DNA from: Candidatus Fermentibacterota bacterium
Lineage (GTDB): Bacteria > Fermentibacterota > Fermentibacteria > Fermentibacterales > Fermentibacteraceae
Direction of reading: 5' to 3'
Length of the DNA stretch: 25,467 nt
Assembly (NCBI GenBank): GCA_022703195.1
Contig: JAKLEF010000002.1
Coordinates: 1-25,467, forward strand
The position numbers and the translations under genes were made by a program. Each line of letters begins with the position of its first letter. The stretch's first letter is position 1. The notes beneath the pieces were generated by a model. It was not told the origin of the DNA. It saw only the letters and a program-made list of their open reading frames with translations, and did not search any database. Positions 6,841-14,362 of the stretch are shown here, piece after piece.

Positions 6841-8187
6841 TCACACGGGCGGTCTGAGGCAGGCGAACGTCAGATAGTCCGAGCCGGATTCCGAATACTC
6901 CTTCTCGGTGACGACGAAGCCCGCCTCCGCCAGCATCCCGCGCCAGGCATCCCGGCCGAACAGCCCGAGGACGTGCCTGTCGACCTCGACCCTCGGCCTT
7001 CCCTCCTCGCGGATGAGGAACACCATCGTAGTCTCGTACGTGTCGTCTCCGGGGTCGGGATCGTAGCTGTTCTCGACGAAGGCCGCGTCGATGCCGGAGA
7101 CGCCCTCCGGAACGGAGGCGGGCGTGGCGGAGGTGGAGTTCTGGACGAAACCCTCCCTCGTGGCGTCGGGGGTCACGATCATCACGCCGCCCGGGTTCAG
7201 GTGCCGCCGGGCCGCCGATAGCGCGTCGCCCAGATCCTCCCTGCTGGTCATGTATGCGATCGCGTCGTCGATGAAGACCGCATCGAAGGTTCTGCCGAGC
7301 GAAAAGCTCCGCATGTCGCCCTGGACGAACTCGCATTCCGGGTTGAGACCGCGAGCCAGCTCGAGCATCCTCGGGCTCAGGTCCAGGCCCGTCACTTCGA
7401 AATCCCGCTTCAGGTTGAAGGCGTTCTTGCCTCCCCCGCAGCCGATGTCGAGGATGGTCCGCACCGGGATCGCCGAGCGCTCCCGTATCAGTTCGGCCGC
7501 ATGCTCGCAGTAGCCGCGGTACTCCCCCGGCCCTCCCCACAGCGGCCAGAGCCACGAGAGCTCGTCGTAGAGCTTCACCCTGCCGCCGGAAGGGCTTGCT
7601 TCCGCCCCAGGCTCCCCGCCTCCATCCCTGGATTCACCGGTCGCCCTGCGGGATATGGCGTACCGGACCAGGCCGCCCTCCCGCACGGGCCTCACCTCAA
7701 AGGCACCCGGCGACAGATCGCGGAACCGGCCGACCGCCTCCGCCAGTTCGTCGAGCCTCCTCGCGCAAGCGGCCGCCAGGCCGTCCGCCAGCGAGGCCGC
7801 CTCCCCGCACTCGAAAGGGCTCAGCAGCGGCCCGGGAGCGAGCGGGCGCCAGGCGCCCCGGTCGAAGGCCATCTCCACCGAGTTGTCGAAATCCGCACCT
7901 GCGTCCGGGTCGCGGTGGATGACCGCCCTGTCGCGCAGCTCGAGCAGCCTCCGGTGGAGCGCGATCCGCCCGGGATCGACGGTCTCCTCTCCGAGCCTGA
8001 CAGACCTCCTCTGCCTGAAGGGCATCGCATAGGAGGAGATCATGCCCTGCACCAGCATCCTGATCAGGAGGCTGCCGCCGGGCTCGCCGTCACCGCAGCG
8101 GCGCACCGCCTCTCGCGCGCACCCCGCAGCGTCGGTGAACGCCATCCACGCGAAGGCCTGCTTCCACATCTCGCGTATCAGGTCCAT
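6841..8187 (-). CDS. Two-domain protein: HEPN-like N-terminal region fused to a class I SAM methyltransferase
   Basis: The protein is 448 residues long. The C-terminal part (about 203-448) is a SAM-dependent methyltransferase with motif I ILDIGCGGGKN (245-255), an acidic end of strand 2 (VTGLDLSP, 265-272), FVQGDMRSF (287-295) and FDAVFIDDAIAYM (301-313). The helical N-terminal part (1-150) has a Y-x-x-PF segment (53-57) and LHRRLLELRDRAVIHRD (77-93). R85-x5-H91 fits the R-x4-6-H signature of HEPN domains. A Gly/Ser/Glu-rich linker (183-202) joins them. The methyltransferase is firm but its substrate unknown; the HEPN assignment is a motif-level inference. The start at ATG 8187 follows AGGGGGTG. 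The adjacent accessory island begins directly upstream on the opposite strand. Confidence 0.85.
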   Translation of the reverse strand: MDLIREMWKQAFAWMAFTDAAGCAREAVRRCGDGEPGGSLLIRMLVQGMISSYAMPFRQRRSVRLGEETVDPGRIALHRRLLELRDRAVIHRDPDAGADFDNSVEMAFDRGAWRPLAPGPLLSPFECGEAASLADGLAAACARRLDELAEAVGRFRDLSPGAFEVRPVREGGLVRYAISRRATGESRDGGGEPGAEASPSGGRVKLYDELSWLWPLWGGPGEYRGYCEHAAELIRERSAIPVRTILDIGCGGGKNAFNLKRDFEVTGLDLSPRMLELARGLNPECEFVQGDMRSFSLGRTFDAVFIDDAIAYMTSREDLGDALSAARRHLNPGGVMIVTPDATREGFVQNSTSATPASVPEGVSGIDAAFVENSYDPDPGDDTYETTMVFLIREEGRPRVEVDRHVLGLFGRDAWRGMLAEAGFVVTEKEYSESGSDYLTFACLRPPV

Positions 8188-8275
8188 GCCGCACCCCCTG
8201 CCCGGATCACGGCCGTCTGTCCTCGAAACACGTCATCCCGCAGTTCCCAAATATCTCCATTATCAGGTCCATGCC
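8176..8275 (-). repeat. Direct repeat of the methyltransferase start region
   Basis: The 15-mer TATCAGGTCCATGCC occurs exactly at 8176-8190, covering the start codon of the methyltransferase gene, and again at 8261-8275. On the minus strand the upper copy starts a 21-codon open frame (ATG 8272, stop 8207-8209, beginning M-D-L-I) with GGAGG seven bases upstream. The copy is either a leader peptide or the trace of a small duplication at the edge of the accessory island. Otherwise 8188-8543 holds only the plus-strand promoter and leader described separately. Confidence 0.55.
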
Positions 8276-8294
8276 AGTCCCTCCAGGCATAATC

Positions 8295-8323
8295 TTGCAC
8301 CATACCCGTGCATGAGCTACGAT
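8295..8323 (+). promoter_or_regulatory. Candidate sigma70 promoter of the SIR2-like gene with overlapping inverted repeat
   Basis: TTGCAC (8295-8300), a 17-base spacer and TACGAT (8318-8323) give a plausible promoter with a start near 8330. The inverted repeat TGCAC-N7-GTGCA (8296-8312) overlaps the -35 box and spacer, where a repressor could bind. The implied leader to ATG 8544 is about 214 nt, long for a single gene. Confidence 0.45.
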
Positions 8324-8331
8324 GGCGGGAA

Positions 8332-8386
8332 AGGTCGTTCGCCGATCGGAGGACGGAATGCCCGGCTCACGAACGAGGAACGACCT
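8332..8386 (+). other. Leader inverted repeats with two mutually exclusive pairings
   Basis: AGGTCGTTC (8332-8340) is the exact reverse complement of GAACGACCT (8378-8386). Within the same arm, TCGTTCG (8335-8341) also pairs exactly with CGAACGA (8370-8376), so the two stems cannot form together. The loop contains the palindrome CCGATCGG and a Shine-Dalgarno-like GGAGG ahead of ATG 8358. The block begins at the predicted transcript start of the SIR2 gene, so it may be an RNA switch or a duplicated operator. Function is inferred. Confidence 0.4.
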
Positions 8387-8543
8387 ACCTGGTCAAAGCC
8401 GGCATGCGCTTCCTCTCATCACCCAATCGTCAGACCGACCAGTTCGTCTTCTATCTCTATTGCCTCCCCGATGTGGAGAATGCGTTTGTATGTATATACT
8501 CGCGACGACGAAAGCCCCGAAGGCGAAGCCAAGGAGGGAATCG

Positions 8544-9704
8544 ATGCTCAGGCCCGACCCGAGGTTCTTCGGGAACAACGTATACATCCTAGGGGCCGGC
8601 TTCTCGGCTCACGCCGGGATGCCTGTGATGAGCAACTTCATGACGAGGATGAGGGACGTCCGCGAGCTTTCGAGCGATCTCCCTCCGGAAGCTGCCAGGG
8701 CTATCGATCTCGTTCTGGAAGAACGCGCGCGACTCTCCGGGGTACGTGATAAGATCAAGCTGAACCTGGACAACGTGGAGGACCTGTTCAGCCTGATAGA
8801 TGCAAGAGCTACGAGTGAGCGCGGGAATAAGTCACGAAGGCTGACGACCAGCGTCAGGAAGGCAATCTCCGCAACGCTCCTCAACTCGAAAGAACGGGTT
8901 GTTCCTGTCAGGATGAGCATCAGATCGCGTGTCGATGCCAAGCTCGTTAGGGAGCGTGTATCCCTTCGCCCCGATGCCGGGATTGCTGGAGATGACGGCC
9001 ACATAGAAGCTGATCCCTATCGGTTGTTCTCGGCACTCCTCCTACACAGGCTCGATGCGGAAGCCGACATCCTCACGGCCACAGATACTGTCATCACCTT
9101 CAACTACGATCTCGTTCTCGAAGACAACCTGGGATGCTTCTCTGTCCGACCCGATTATTGCCTAGATGAGAAGTCCTACTCGAAGGCAACCCGTCCGACA
9201 CCGAACGCTCCGAAAGTCATCAAGGTGCACGGCTCGGTGAACTGGGAGGACAAGGGGCGCCTCGGAGTAAACGTAGTCCATGACGCCGGTCAGGTCCTGG
9301 CCAGCGAGGATGGAAGAGCATTTCTCATTCCCCCGACATGGGCGAAGGGCACTCAGACAAGACTAAGCCGTCTGCTCTGGTCGAACGCAGTCGACGCAAT
9401 CCAGAAGGCCCACAGGATCGTGATAATCGGCTACTCGATGCCCCAGACCGACCTCTACTTCAAGTACCTGTTGGCAGCAGGATTGCGGGACAACTCATCG
9501 CTGCGTCGGCTCACGATCATCAATCCGTCGAGTCTTGATGAAGCGTTTTCCGAAATCCTCGACGAAACCTACTTCGAGCACCGGCTATTTCCGGTCCATG
9601 AGCACTTTGAGACTGTCGTGTCCAGTGCCGAAAGGGTAACTGGCTGCTTCGGCCGAGGGCGGGCGCTTGTCGAGAAGCTACCCGGCCTGGATAGCATGGG
9701 TTGA
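8544..9704 (+). CDS. SIR2-like (NADase-type) protein, candidate antiviral effector
   Basis: The 386-residue protein carries a degenerate sirtuin-like Rossmann core: VYILGAGFSAHAGMP (13-27, NAD-binding GAGxS), VITFNYDLVLED (183-194, with N187 and D189), KVIKVHGSVNW (224-234, with the catalytic-type H229) and RIVIIGYSMPQTDLYFKYLL (291-310). There is no deacetylase zinc cluster. This is the SIR2-like architecture known from anti-phage systems, where such domains deplete NAD+. No second effector or sensor domain is recognisable; the central charged helical part (about 60-175) may sense the trigger. The start is ATG 8544 with AAGGAGG at 8531-8537. An in-frame ATG at 8358 would add 62 non-conserved residues. 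GC is lower than in the flanks (31/60 in the 9061 line), suggesting transfer. Defence is inferred. Confidence 0.82.
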   Translation: MLRPDPRFFGNNVYILGAGFSAHAGMPVMSNFMTRMRDVRELSSDLPPEAARAIDLVLEERARLSGVRDKIKLNLDNVEDLFSLIDARATSERGNKSRRLTTSVRKAISATLLNSKERVVPVRMSIRSRVDAKLVRERVSLRPDAGIAGDDGHIEADPYRLFSALLLHRLDAEADILTATDTVITFNYDLVLEDNLGCFSVRPDYCLDEKSYSKATRPTPNAPKVIKVHGSVNWEDKGRLGVNVVHDAGQVLASEDGRAFLIPPTWAKGTQTRLSRLLWSNAVDAIQKAHRIVIIGYSMPQTDLYFKYLLAAGLRDNSSLRRLTIINPSSLDEAFSEILDETYFEHRLFPVHEHFETVVSSAERVTGCFGRGRALVEKLPGLDSMG

Positions 9705-9813
9705 GTGTTTCCATCGTGATTTCCAGATGGTCGGACTGCCGTTCATCAGTACCCTCACCATCAGGTGCATCTGAAGACTGGACACTTTCGGTTAGCAAAC
9801 ACATGTTCACATC

Positions 9814-10731
9814 ATGACCGAGCTAAGGGGAACGCACTACGGCGGAGGATGGACCGAGGAGAAACTCCATGCACTGAGAGCTTACCTTGTCGCGTACAGG
9901 AAGATCTTCTCGAAAAACCTTTGGGCCAAGCACTACCGGACCATTTACTTCGATGCCTTCGCTGGAAGCGGTCATCGAGAGATAGCCACACGACGCGATT
10001 ATGAAGTACCTTCCCTCTTCGAGGACGAACAGGACAGGCCAGCAATCGAGAGTTACAGGGCGGGAAGTCCCAGGATCGCACTCGAGATCTCGCCGCCGTT
10101 CAACGAGTACGTCTTCAACGACACGGATCCATCGAACACCGCTTCTCTCGACAGACTGAAGGATGAGTACCCACTTCTCGCGGACAGGATCACGATCACT
10201 TCACAGGATGGGAACGAAGCGCTCCGCGACTTCTGCAGAACAACGGACTGGAGTGTCACTAGGGCTGTTGTCTTCCTGGACCCGTATGGGATGCAGGTCG
10301 AGTGGTCGACTATCGAAAGCATGGCTGCCACGAAAGCGATCGACATGTGGCTGCTCTTCCCGGTGGGACAGGCGATCGTCAGGCTCCTGACGCGGGACGA
10401 ATTCCCGAAGGATAGCTGGTCGCTGTCCCTGACCCGGACTCTGGGCACCGACGAATGGCGGGAAGCGTTCTATGACCGGATCGAGAGCGACCAGGGCGAG
10501 CTGTTCGACAAGCCCCCGGGAGTCCGCCGGGTTGCCGAACTCGATGATATCGCCAGATACTTCGTGGAACGGTTGAAGGGAGTGTTCTGCGGAGTTCCCG
10601 ACGAACTGATGTATCTCAGGAACTCGCGTGGCACACCATTGTTCCTTCTATGCTTCGCGGCCGGCAACGAAAAGGGAGCAGTCCCGGCCTGCAGGATAGC
10701 TTCATATCTCCTGGGAAAGGGCATTCGCTGA
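9814..10731 (+). CDS. tcmP: Three-Cys-motif partner protein TcmP
   Basis: The 305-residue protein matches the TcmP family. It has a methyltransferase-like fold with YFDAFAGSG (45-53, motif I-like), the acidic FNDTDP (101-106) and VFLDPYGMQVEW (153-164, motif IV-like). The C-terminal half is helical and contains MWLLFPVGQAIVRLL (178-192). The family is named for its habit of standing next to Gp37/Gp68-type three-Cys proteins, and that partner is the next gene here, sharing one base (TGATG). Together they probably modify a nucleic acid or a protein; no substrate has been shown. No Shine-Dalgarno precedes ATG 9814, and no clear promoter is seen in the 109-base gap after the SIR2 gene. GC is near 57% in the 10081 line, well below the neighbourhood. 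Confidence 0.9.
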   Translation: MTELRGTHYGGGWTEEKLHALRAYLVAYRKIFSKNLWAKHYRTIYFDAFAGSGHREIATRRDYEVPSLFEDEQDRPAIESYRAGSPRIALEISPPFNEYVFNDTDPSNTASLDRLKDEYPLLADRITITSQDGNEALRDFCRTTDWSVTRAVVFLDPYGMQVEWSTIESMAATKAIDMWLLFPVGQAIVRLLTRDEFPKDSWSLSLTRTLGTDEWREAFYDRIESDQGELFDKPPGVRRVAELDDIARYFVERLKGVFCGVPDELMYLRNSRGTPLFLLCFAAGNEKGAVPACRIASYLLGKGIR

Positions 10732-11462
10732 TGCCTGGGGCCACCAGGATCGAATGGACTGAATCATCCTGGAATCCCGTGACTGGATGCACGAAGGTCA
10801 GCGAGGGATGCCGGAACTGCTACGCCGAGCGGCTGGCGCAGCGTCTCTGCCGGATCGGGCTCTCGGCCTACAGGAACGGCTTCGAAGTCACCCTCCATCC
10901 CGACGTACTGCCGGTTCCACTAAGCTGGAAGAAACCCAGGTACATCTTTGTAAACTCGATGAGCGACCTCTTCCACGAGCATGTCCCTAGTGGCTTCATC
11001 CTCGACGTCTTCGAGGTTATGAAGCGCGCGGAATGGCACACTTTCCAGGTGCTAACGAAGAGGCCGGACAGGCTGATCGAACTCGATTCCTCCCTCGAGT
11101 GGGCGCCCAACATCTGGATGGGCGTCACCGTCGAATCGTCCGAACATCTCTGCCGCCTCGACTGTCTGCGCAGGACGGGGGCGAAGGTGAGGTTCGTCTC
11201 TTTCGAACCGCTGCTAGGCCATATCACGGATGCCGACCTTCACGGTATCGACTGGGCGATTGTCGGAGGCGAATCCGGCTCGGGCGCACGCAGGATGGAG
11301 GCGGAGTGGGCTCTGGCGCTCAGGGATGCTTGCATCTGTGAAGGAGTGCCATTCTTCTTCAAGCAATGGGGAGGGTCCCGGCGAAAGGCGGCCGGACGCC
11401 TGCTCGATGGACGCATCTGGGACGAAATGCCACGAGGAGACAGGTGGATAGGTTGCTCTTGA
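10731..11462 (+). CDS. DUF5131 (phage Gp37/Gp68-like) three-Cys protein, TcmP partner
   Basis: The 243-residue protein begins with the family's WTESSWNPVTGC segment and the three-Cys motif C20-x6-C27-x2-C30 followed by YAE, which resembles a radical-SAM or iron-sulfur site with unusual spacing. Later conserved blocks are IFVNSMSDLFHE (72-83), FQVLTKRPDR (99-108), MGVTVES (124-130), RFVSFEPLL (146-154), WAIVGGESG (167-175) and FFFKQWGG (215-222), and it ends LDGRIWDEMP. A TIM-barrel fold is likely. The chemistry is unproven; an iron-sulfur enzyme working with TcmP is the reasonable guess. The start ATG shares a base with the tcmP stop, so the pair is translationally coupled. Family members occur in phages and mobile islands, in keeping with the lower GC here. 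Confidence 0.9.
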   Translation: MPGATRIEWTESSWNPVTGCTKVSEGCRNCYAERLAQRLCRIGLSAYRNGFEVTLHPDVLPVPLSWKKPRYIFVNSMSDLFHEHVPSGFILDVFEVMKRAEWHTFQVLTKRPDRLIELDSSLEWAPNIWMGVTVESSEHLCRLDCLRRTGAKVRFVSFEPLLGHITDADLHGIDWAIVGGESGSGARRMEAEWALALRDACICEGVPFFFKQWGGSRRKAAGRLLDGRIWDEMPRGDRWIGCS

Positions 11463-11503
11463 GATCCAGCCTCGACGACTTCCGCGAGCACGGGCCCGAT
11501 TGC

Positions 11504-11525
11504 ATCAGGCGCGAACTGGCCTGAT
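11504..11525 (+). terminator. Inverted repeat after the tcmP-DUF5131 pair
   Basis: ATCAGGC (11504-11510) and GCCTGAT (11519-11525) form a perfect 7-bp stem with an 8-base loop, between the DUF5131 stop and the DUF1801 start. No T run follows, so termination is weakly supported. It may also mark the right edge of the accessory island. Confidence 0.3.
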
Positions 11526-11531
11526 CCGGTA

Positions 11532-11888
11532 ATGCTCACGAAACATGCGACGATCGACGAGTACCTCGCCGGACTGCCCGCCGACAGAGCTGCGGCGCTG
11601 GAGAGGCTACGCCGGATCGTCCTGGAGACAGCGCCGGGAGCGGAGGAATGCTTCAGCTACGGCATGCCGGCGTTCCGGTTCGAGAAGCGCGTGCTGATGG
11701 CCTTTGCGGCGCGGAGCGGGCACCTGGCGCTCTACCCCATGAGCGGCGGCATAGTCACGGCCTTCGCGGCCGAACTCGCGGGATTCGACACCAGCAAGGG
11801 CACGATCCGCTTCCAGCCCGGCCACCCCCTGCCCGACGAACTGGTACGCAGGATCGTGGAGGCTCGCATGGACGAGATCCGGCGCTGA
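11532..11888 (+). CDS. DUF1801 / YdhG-like protein
   Basis: The 118-residue protein is a single YdhG-type domain: TIDEYLAGLP (7-16), CFSYGMPAF (40-48), LALYPMSGG (65-73) and the ending KGTIRFQPGHPLPDELVRRIVEAR (89-112). All are hallmarks of this frataxin-like alpha/beta fold. Relatives are small cytoplasmic proteins, some annotated as iron chaperones on weak grounds; no reaction is established. ATG 11532 has no Shine-Dalgarno, so it may depend on readthrough from the pair upstream, or it may belong to the chromosome flanking the island. Its GC content has already returned to that of the surrounding genome. Confidence 0.88.
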   Translation: MLTKHATIDEYLAGLPADRAAALERLRRIVLETAPGAEECFSYGMPAFRFEKRVLMAFAARSGHLALYPMSGGIVTAFAAELAGFDTSKGTIRFQPGHPLPDELVRRIVEARMDEIRR

Positions 11889-11999
11889 AGGCACGCCCGT
11901 CCGGGCCGTTCTGTCCGATCCATGCCGCCGCGAGGCCGGGTGGCGCCCCAGGCGCCTGCGGACATCGTCCCGGAAGTCCGAGACCAGGCCCGTCCACGG

Positions 12000-12476
12000 T
12001 CAGGGAAGGGTCTTCTCCTCCGCCCTGCAGTCGAAGAGGACGGCGCCGCAATTCACGCATTTCGCGTCGTACCAGGCGAAGGGCTCCCCGCAGGAGGGGC
12101 ACGACCACCGGACTCGCTGCTCCGCAAGCCAGCTCTCGGGGCCAACCTCGCGGATGCGCGCGAGATTGGACAGCACGACGGAATGGTGCGGGGCATCGTC
12201 GTTGCGGAACTTGCTCAGCTCCTCGCAGGGGAAGGTATCGCACTCGGAGCAGTTCCTGATCCCCTTGGCCCGGGTGCAGGATCTGAAATCGCAGTCCCGG
12301 CAGAACGCGGCGGTCGTGTCCGACAGGCAGCCGCGGCAGACCAGGTCGCCCGGCTCCATCTCCCAGCGCTTCGCCAGATCCGCCAGGTTCCCCTTCCGCC
12401 CGGCCTGAATAGTCGGGCAGGCGCCGCAGTAGAGCCCGCACGGGGCATCGAAACGGTGTTCCATCATCTCCTCCAT
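12000..12476 (-). CDS. DUF3795 cysteine-rich protein with C-terminal zinc ribbon
   Basis: The 158-residue protein starts with the DUF3795 motif APCGLYCGACP (C13, C17, C20). Further cysteines lie at 47/50, 59/62, 67, 76/79 and 84 (RNCSECDTFPCEELS). These proteins probably bind zinc or iron-sulfur clusters. The last 40 residues add a separate zinc ribbon, CPSCG...CVNCG (C126, C129, C140, C143), which is not part of the core domain. It is cytoplasmic, with no signal peptide. The start could be ATG 12476 (AGGGG six bases upstream) or ATG 12464, which has GGAGG five bases before it inside the reading frame; the difference is four residues. It stands between two convergent or tandem genes with no obvious partner. 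Function unknown. Confidence 0.85.
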   Translation of the reverse strand: MEEMMEHRFDAPCGLYCGACPTIQAGRKGNLADLAKRWEMEPGDLVCRGCLSDTTAAFCRDCDFRSCTRAKGIRNCSECDTFPCEELSKFRNDDAPHHSVVLSNLARIREVGPESWLAEQRVRWSCPSCGEPFAWYDAKCVNCGAVLFDCRAEEKTLP

Positions 12477-12575
12477 CAGCTGTCCCCTAGCTTCCCGCGG
12501 AAAGATTGCCGAAACAGGATCGCGGAGTCGAGGGAGAGAGACGGATCGGCCAGGCGGGCCGTGGGTCCCGACGCG

Positions 12576-13376
12576 TCAGCCTCCAGCCGGCGGCTTCCGG
12601 GCCACGATGACGAGCTGATGTGACTCGTCGCCGTACGGTTTCCCGGCCAGGTTGTCCAGGAGCCGGATGTTCGAGAATCCCACCGAGGCGAGCAGGTCGC
12701 GCAGCTCGGATGCTCCGTACAGCCTCATGCCGTAGCCGTATTCCCGGCGCTCTGCCCCCCGGAGGAGGATCCAGCGGGAGGAACGCCAGGTCCAGGCTTC
12801 GTCGACCGTCGCCTCCTCCAGAAGGATGCTCCCGTCGGGATCCTCGCGCCAGTACCTCGAGTCCCCGGAGGGACAGGCCCTCCGGACGACCTCCCTCGGA
12901 GTCACCGCTAGGAGCAGGCTGCCGCCATGGACGAGCGAGTGGAGGCAGTTCTCCAGCACGAGCCTGTCGTCGGCGGGGTCGGCGAAGTAGCCGAAGGAGT
13001 TGTACATGCAGATCACGCTGTCGAACGCGTCCGGCTCTACATAGCGCCTCATGTCATCGCAGACGAACCTCGCGCCCAGCCCGCGGGAGGAGGCGGACGC
13101 GACGGCCTCCCCGATCAGGTCGGGGTTGAGGTCGACTCCAGTGACGCGACAGCCTTTCGCGGCGAGTTCGAGCGAGTGCCTGCCGAACCCGCAGGCGAGG
13201 TCCAGAACCGATGCCCCCGGCTCCAGCGCGAGCAGGGACACTATCCTGGCCGCGGCTTCGACCGAGGCACCGATCAGCCTGTCGCTCCAGATGAAGCGGC
13301 GGTTCTCGGACCAGTACTCCCTGTTGCGATACCAGTCCGGGTCGGTCGCTGTCATCCCTGTCCCGGAAACCTCCAT
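12576..13376 (-). CDS. Class I SAM-dependent methyltransferase
   Basis: The 266-residue protein has motif I VLDLACGFGRHSLELA (57-72), VTGVDLNPDLI (78-88), FVCDDMRRY (104-112) and DSVICMYNSFGYFADPADD (119-137). This last block is typical of small-molecule or cyclopropane-type methyltransferases of the Methyltransf_11/25 group. The N-terminus (DWYRNREYWSENRRFIW) is the usual cap helix of this group. The substrate is not readable. The start is ATG 13376 with GGAGGG about five bases upstream; an inner ATG at 13355 is possible. The protein is unrelated to the methyltransferase at 6841 beyond the fold. It lies 85 bases downstream of a membrane protein gene on the same strand and may be co-transcribed with it. 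Confidence 0.88.
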   Translation of the reverse strand: MEVSGTGMTATDPDWYRNREYWSENRRFIWSDRLIGASVEAAARIVSLLALEPGASVLDLACGFGRHSLELAAKGCRVTGVDLNPDLIGEAVASASSRGLGARFVCDDMRRYVEPDAFDSVICMYNSFGYFADPADDRLVLENCLHSLVHGGSLLLAVTPREVVRRACPSGDSRYWREDPDGSILLEEATVDEAWTWRSSRWILLRGAERREYGYGMRLYGASELRDLLASVGFSNIRLLDNLAGKPYGDESHQLVIVARKPPAGG

Positions 13377-13461
13377 GAATGCCCTCCAGGGTTCGGGTCG
13401 AGGATCCCGTCGGGATACGGAACCGCTGCAACCCGACCGGCCTGCGCGGCGCCCCTGCCGG

Positions 13462-14286
13462 TCATGCGGTGCTTCGGCTCCTCCCCCGCCCACCGGCGAG
13501 AAGGATGATGGCCACGGGGAGCGACAGGACGAAGAGCAGCCCCCAGAGCGGCAGCATCGTCCACGCGTCGGGCAGGCCCGCCCGGAGGGCGAAGGGGGTG
13601 TTCGCACCGAGCACCAGGCAGTAGAGCCCGCTCACGAGCGCCATCACCGTCATCAGCACGTACCCCCTGGCCTGCCCCCTCGAGAGCCAGGCGACCGACA
13701 GGAGTACCGGGGTGCATATCAGCAGCAGGTCGAAGGTCGAGACCATCTGCGTCACCTGCATCTTCAGCTCCCCGGTGAGGATGAAGTGCACGGACAGCCC
13801 GATCCAGAGCAGGGCGAGGATCGCCGCGAACACCGTCATCATCGCCCGGCAGAGGATGCCCGTCCGCCTCCCGGGCAGGCGGTCCGAGTATCTGGATGGG
13901 TCGATCGCACCCATCCCCGAGATGAACGAGTACATCGAAAGCCCCAGGATCGCGAGGTAGATCAGGAAGTACCGGTCGTACGCGACGGCGAGGGGATAGT
14001 AGACGTAGTCGTAGGTGACTAGGGCCTGGATCCCGAGCCAGAAGAGCCTGCCGCCGCCGGTGCCCTTCCTGGCCAGGATGATCGCGATCACGAGCAGGGG
14101 CGCGAAGACGAACAGGTTCACGAAGTCGTTCCCCTGCCAGATCGCCCTGCCCCAGACCCCGTCCTTCGCGTAGGTCCCCTCGACGAACAGCCCCAGCACG
14201 GACTGCAGGACCATCAGCGGAACGCAGGCCATGGAAAGGCCCAGCGCGATGCGCAGATCCCCCCCTCTTCCACGCTCCCCGCTCAT
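13462..14286 (-). CDS. Uncharacterised multi-pass inner-membrane protein
   Basis: The 274-residue protein has about eight hydrophobic segments, near 12-34, 54-73, 81-100, 105-125, 146-168, 183-201, 207-227 and 243-264. Conserved-looking polar positions are NDFVNLFVFAPLLV (53-66), with an Asn-Asp at the start of TM2, and TYDYVYYPLAVAYDRYFLIYLA (91-112), rich in Tyr and Asp. I have seen this NDxVNL...YxYYxxxxxxxxxFLxYxA pattern in unnamed bacterial membrane proteins. No transporter or enzyme signature is visible. The start ATG 14286 has GGAGG seven bases upstream; the frame is open 11 codons further without support. It may share a transcript with the methyltransferase at 12576. Confidence 0.8.
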   Translation of the reverse strand: MSGERGRGGDLRIALGLSMACVPLMVLQSVLGLFVEGTYAKDGVWGRAIWQGNDFVNLFVFAPLLVIAIILARKGTGGGRLFWLGIQALVTYDYVYYPLAVAYDRYFLIYLAILGLSMYSFISGMGAIDPSRYSDRLPGRRTGILCRAMMTVFAAILALLWIGLSVHFILTGELKMQVTQMVSTFDLLLICTPVLLSVAWLSRGQARGYVLMTVMALVSGLYCLVLGANTPFALRAGLPDAWTMLPLWGLLFVLSLPVAIILLAGGRGRSRSTA

Positions 14287-14362
14287 CCGCCGCCCTCCTC
14301 GACGTGGAGATCCATCCATCCAGACTGCTGGTCGATCCTCATAACGGAACCATCGCCGCCCG

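Noticed and set aside
8358..8543. In-frame upstream start (ATG 8358) for the SIR2 protein
   Set aside because: It has GGAGG before it, but the 62 added residues are Arg/Pro/Ser/Leu-rich with atypical codons, whereas ATG 8544 has AAGGAGG and sits right before the conserved core. It is kept as an alternative.
11942..11956. GGCGCC-CCA-GGCGCC hairpin between convergent genes as a terminator
   Set aside because: Short self-complementary GC blocks are expected by chance at this GC content and there is no T run.
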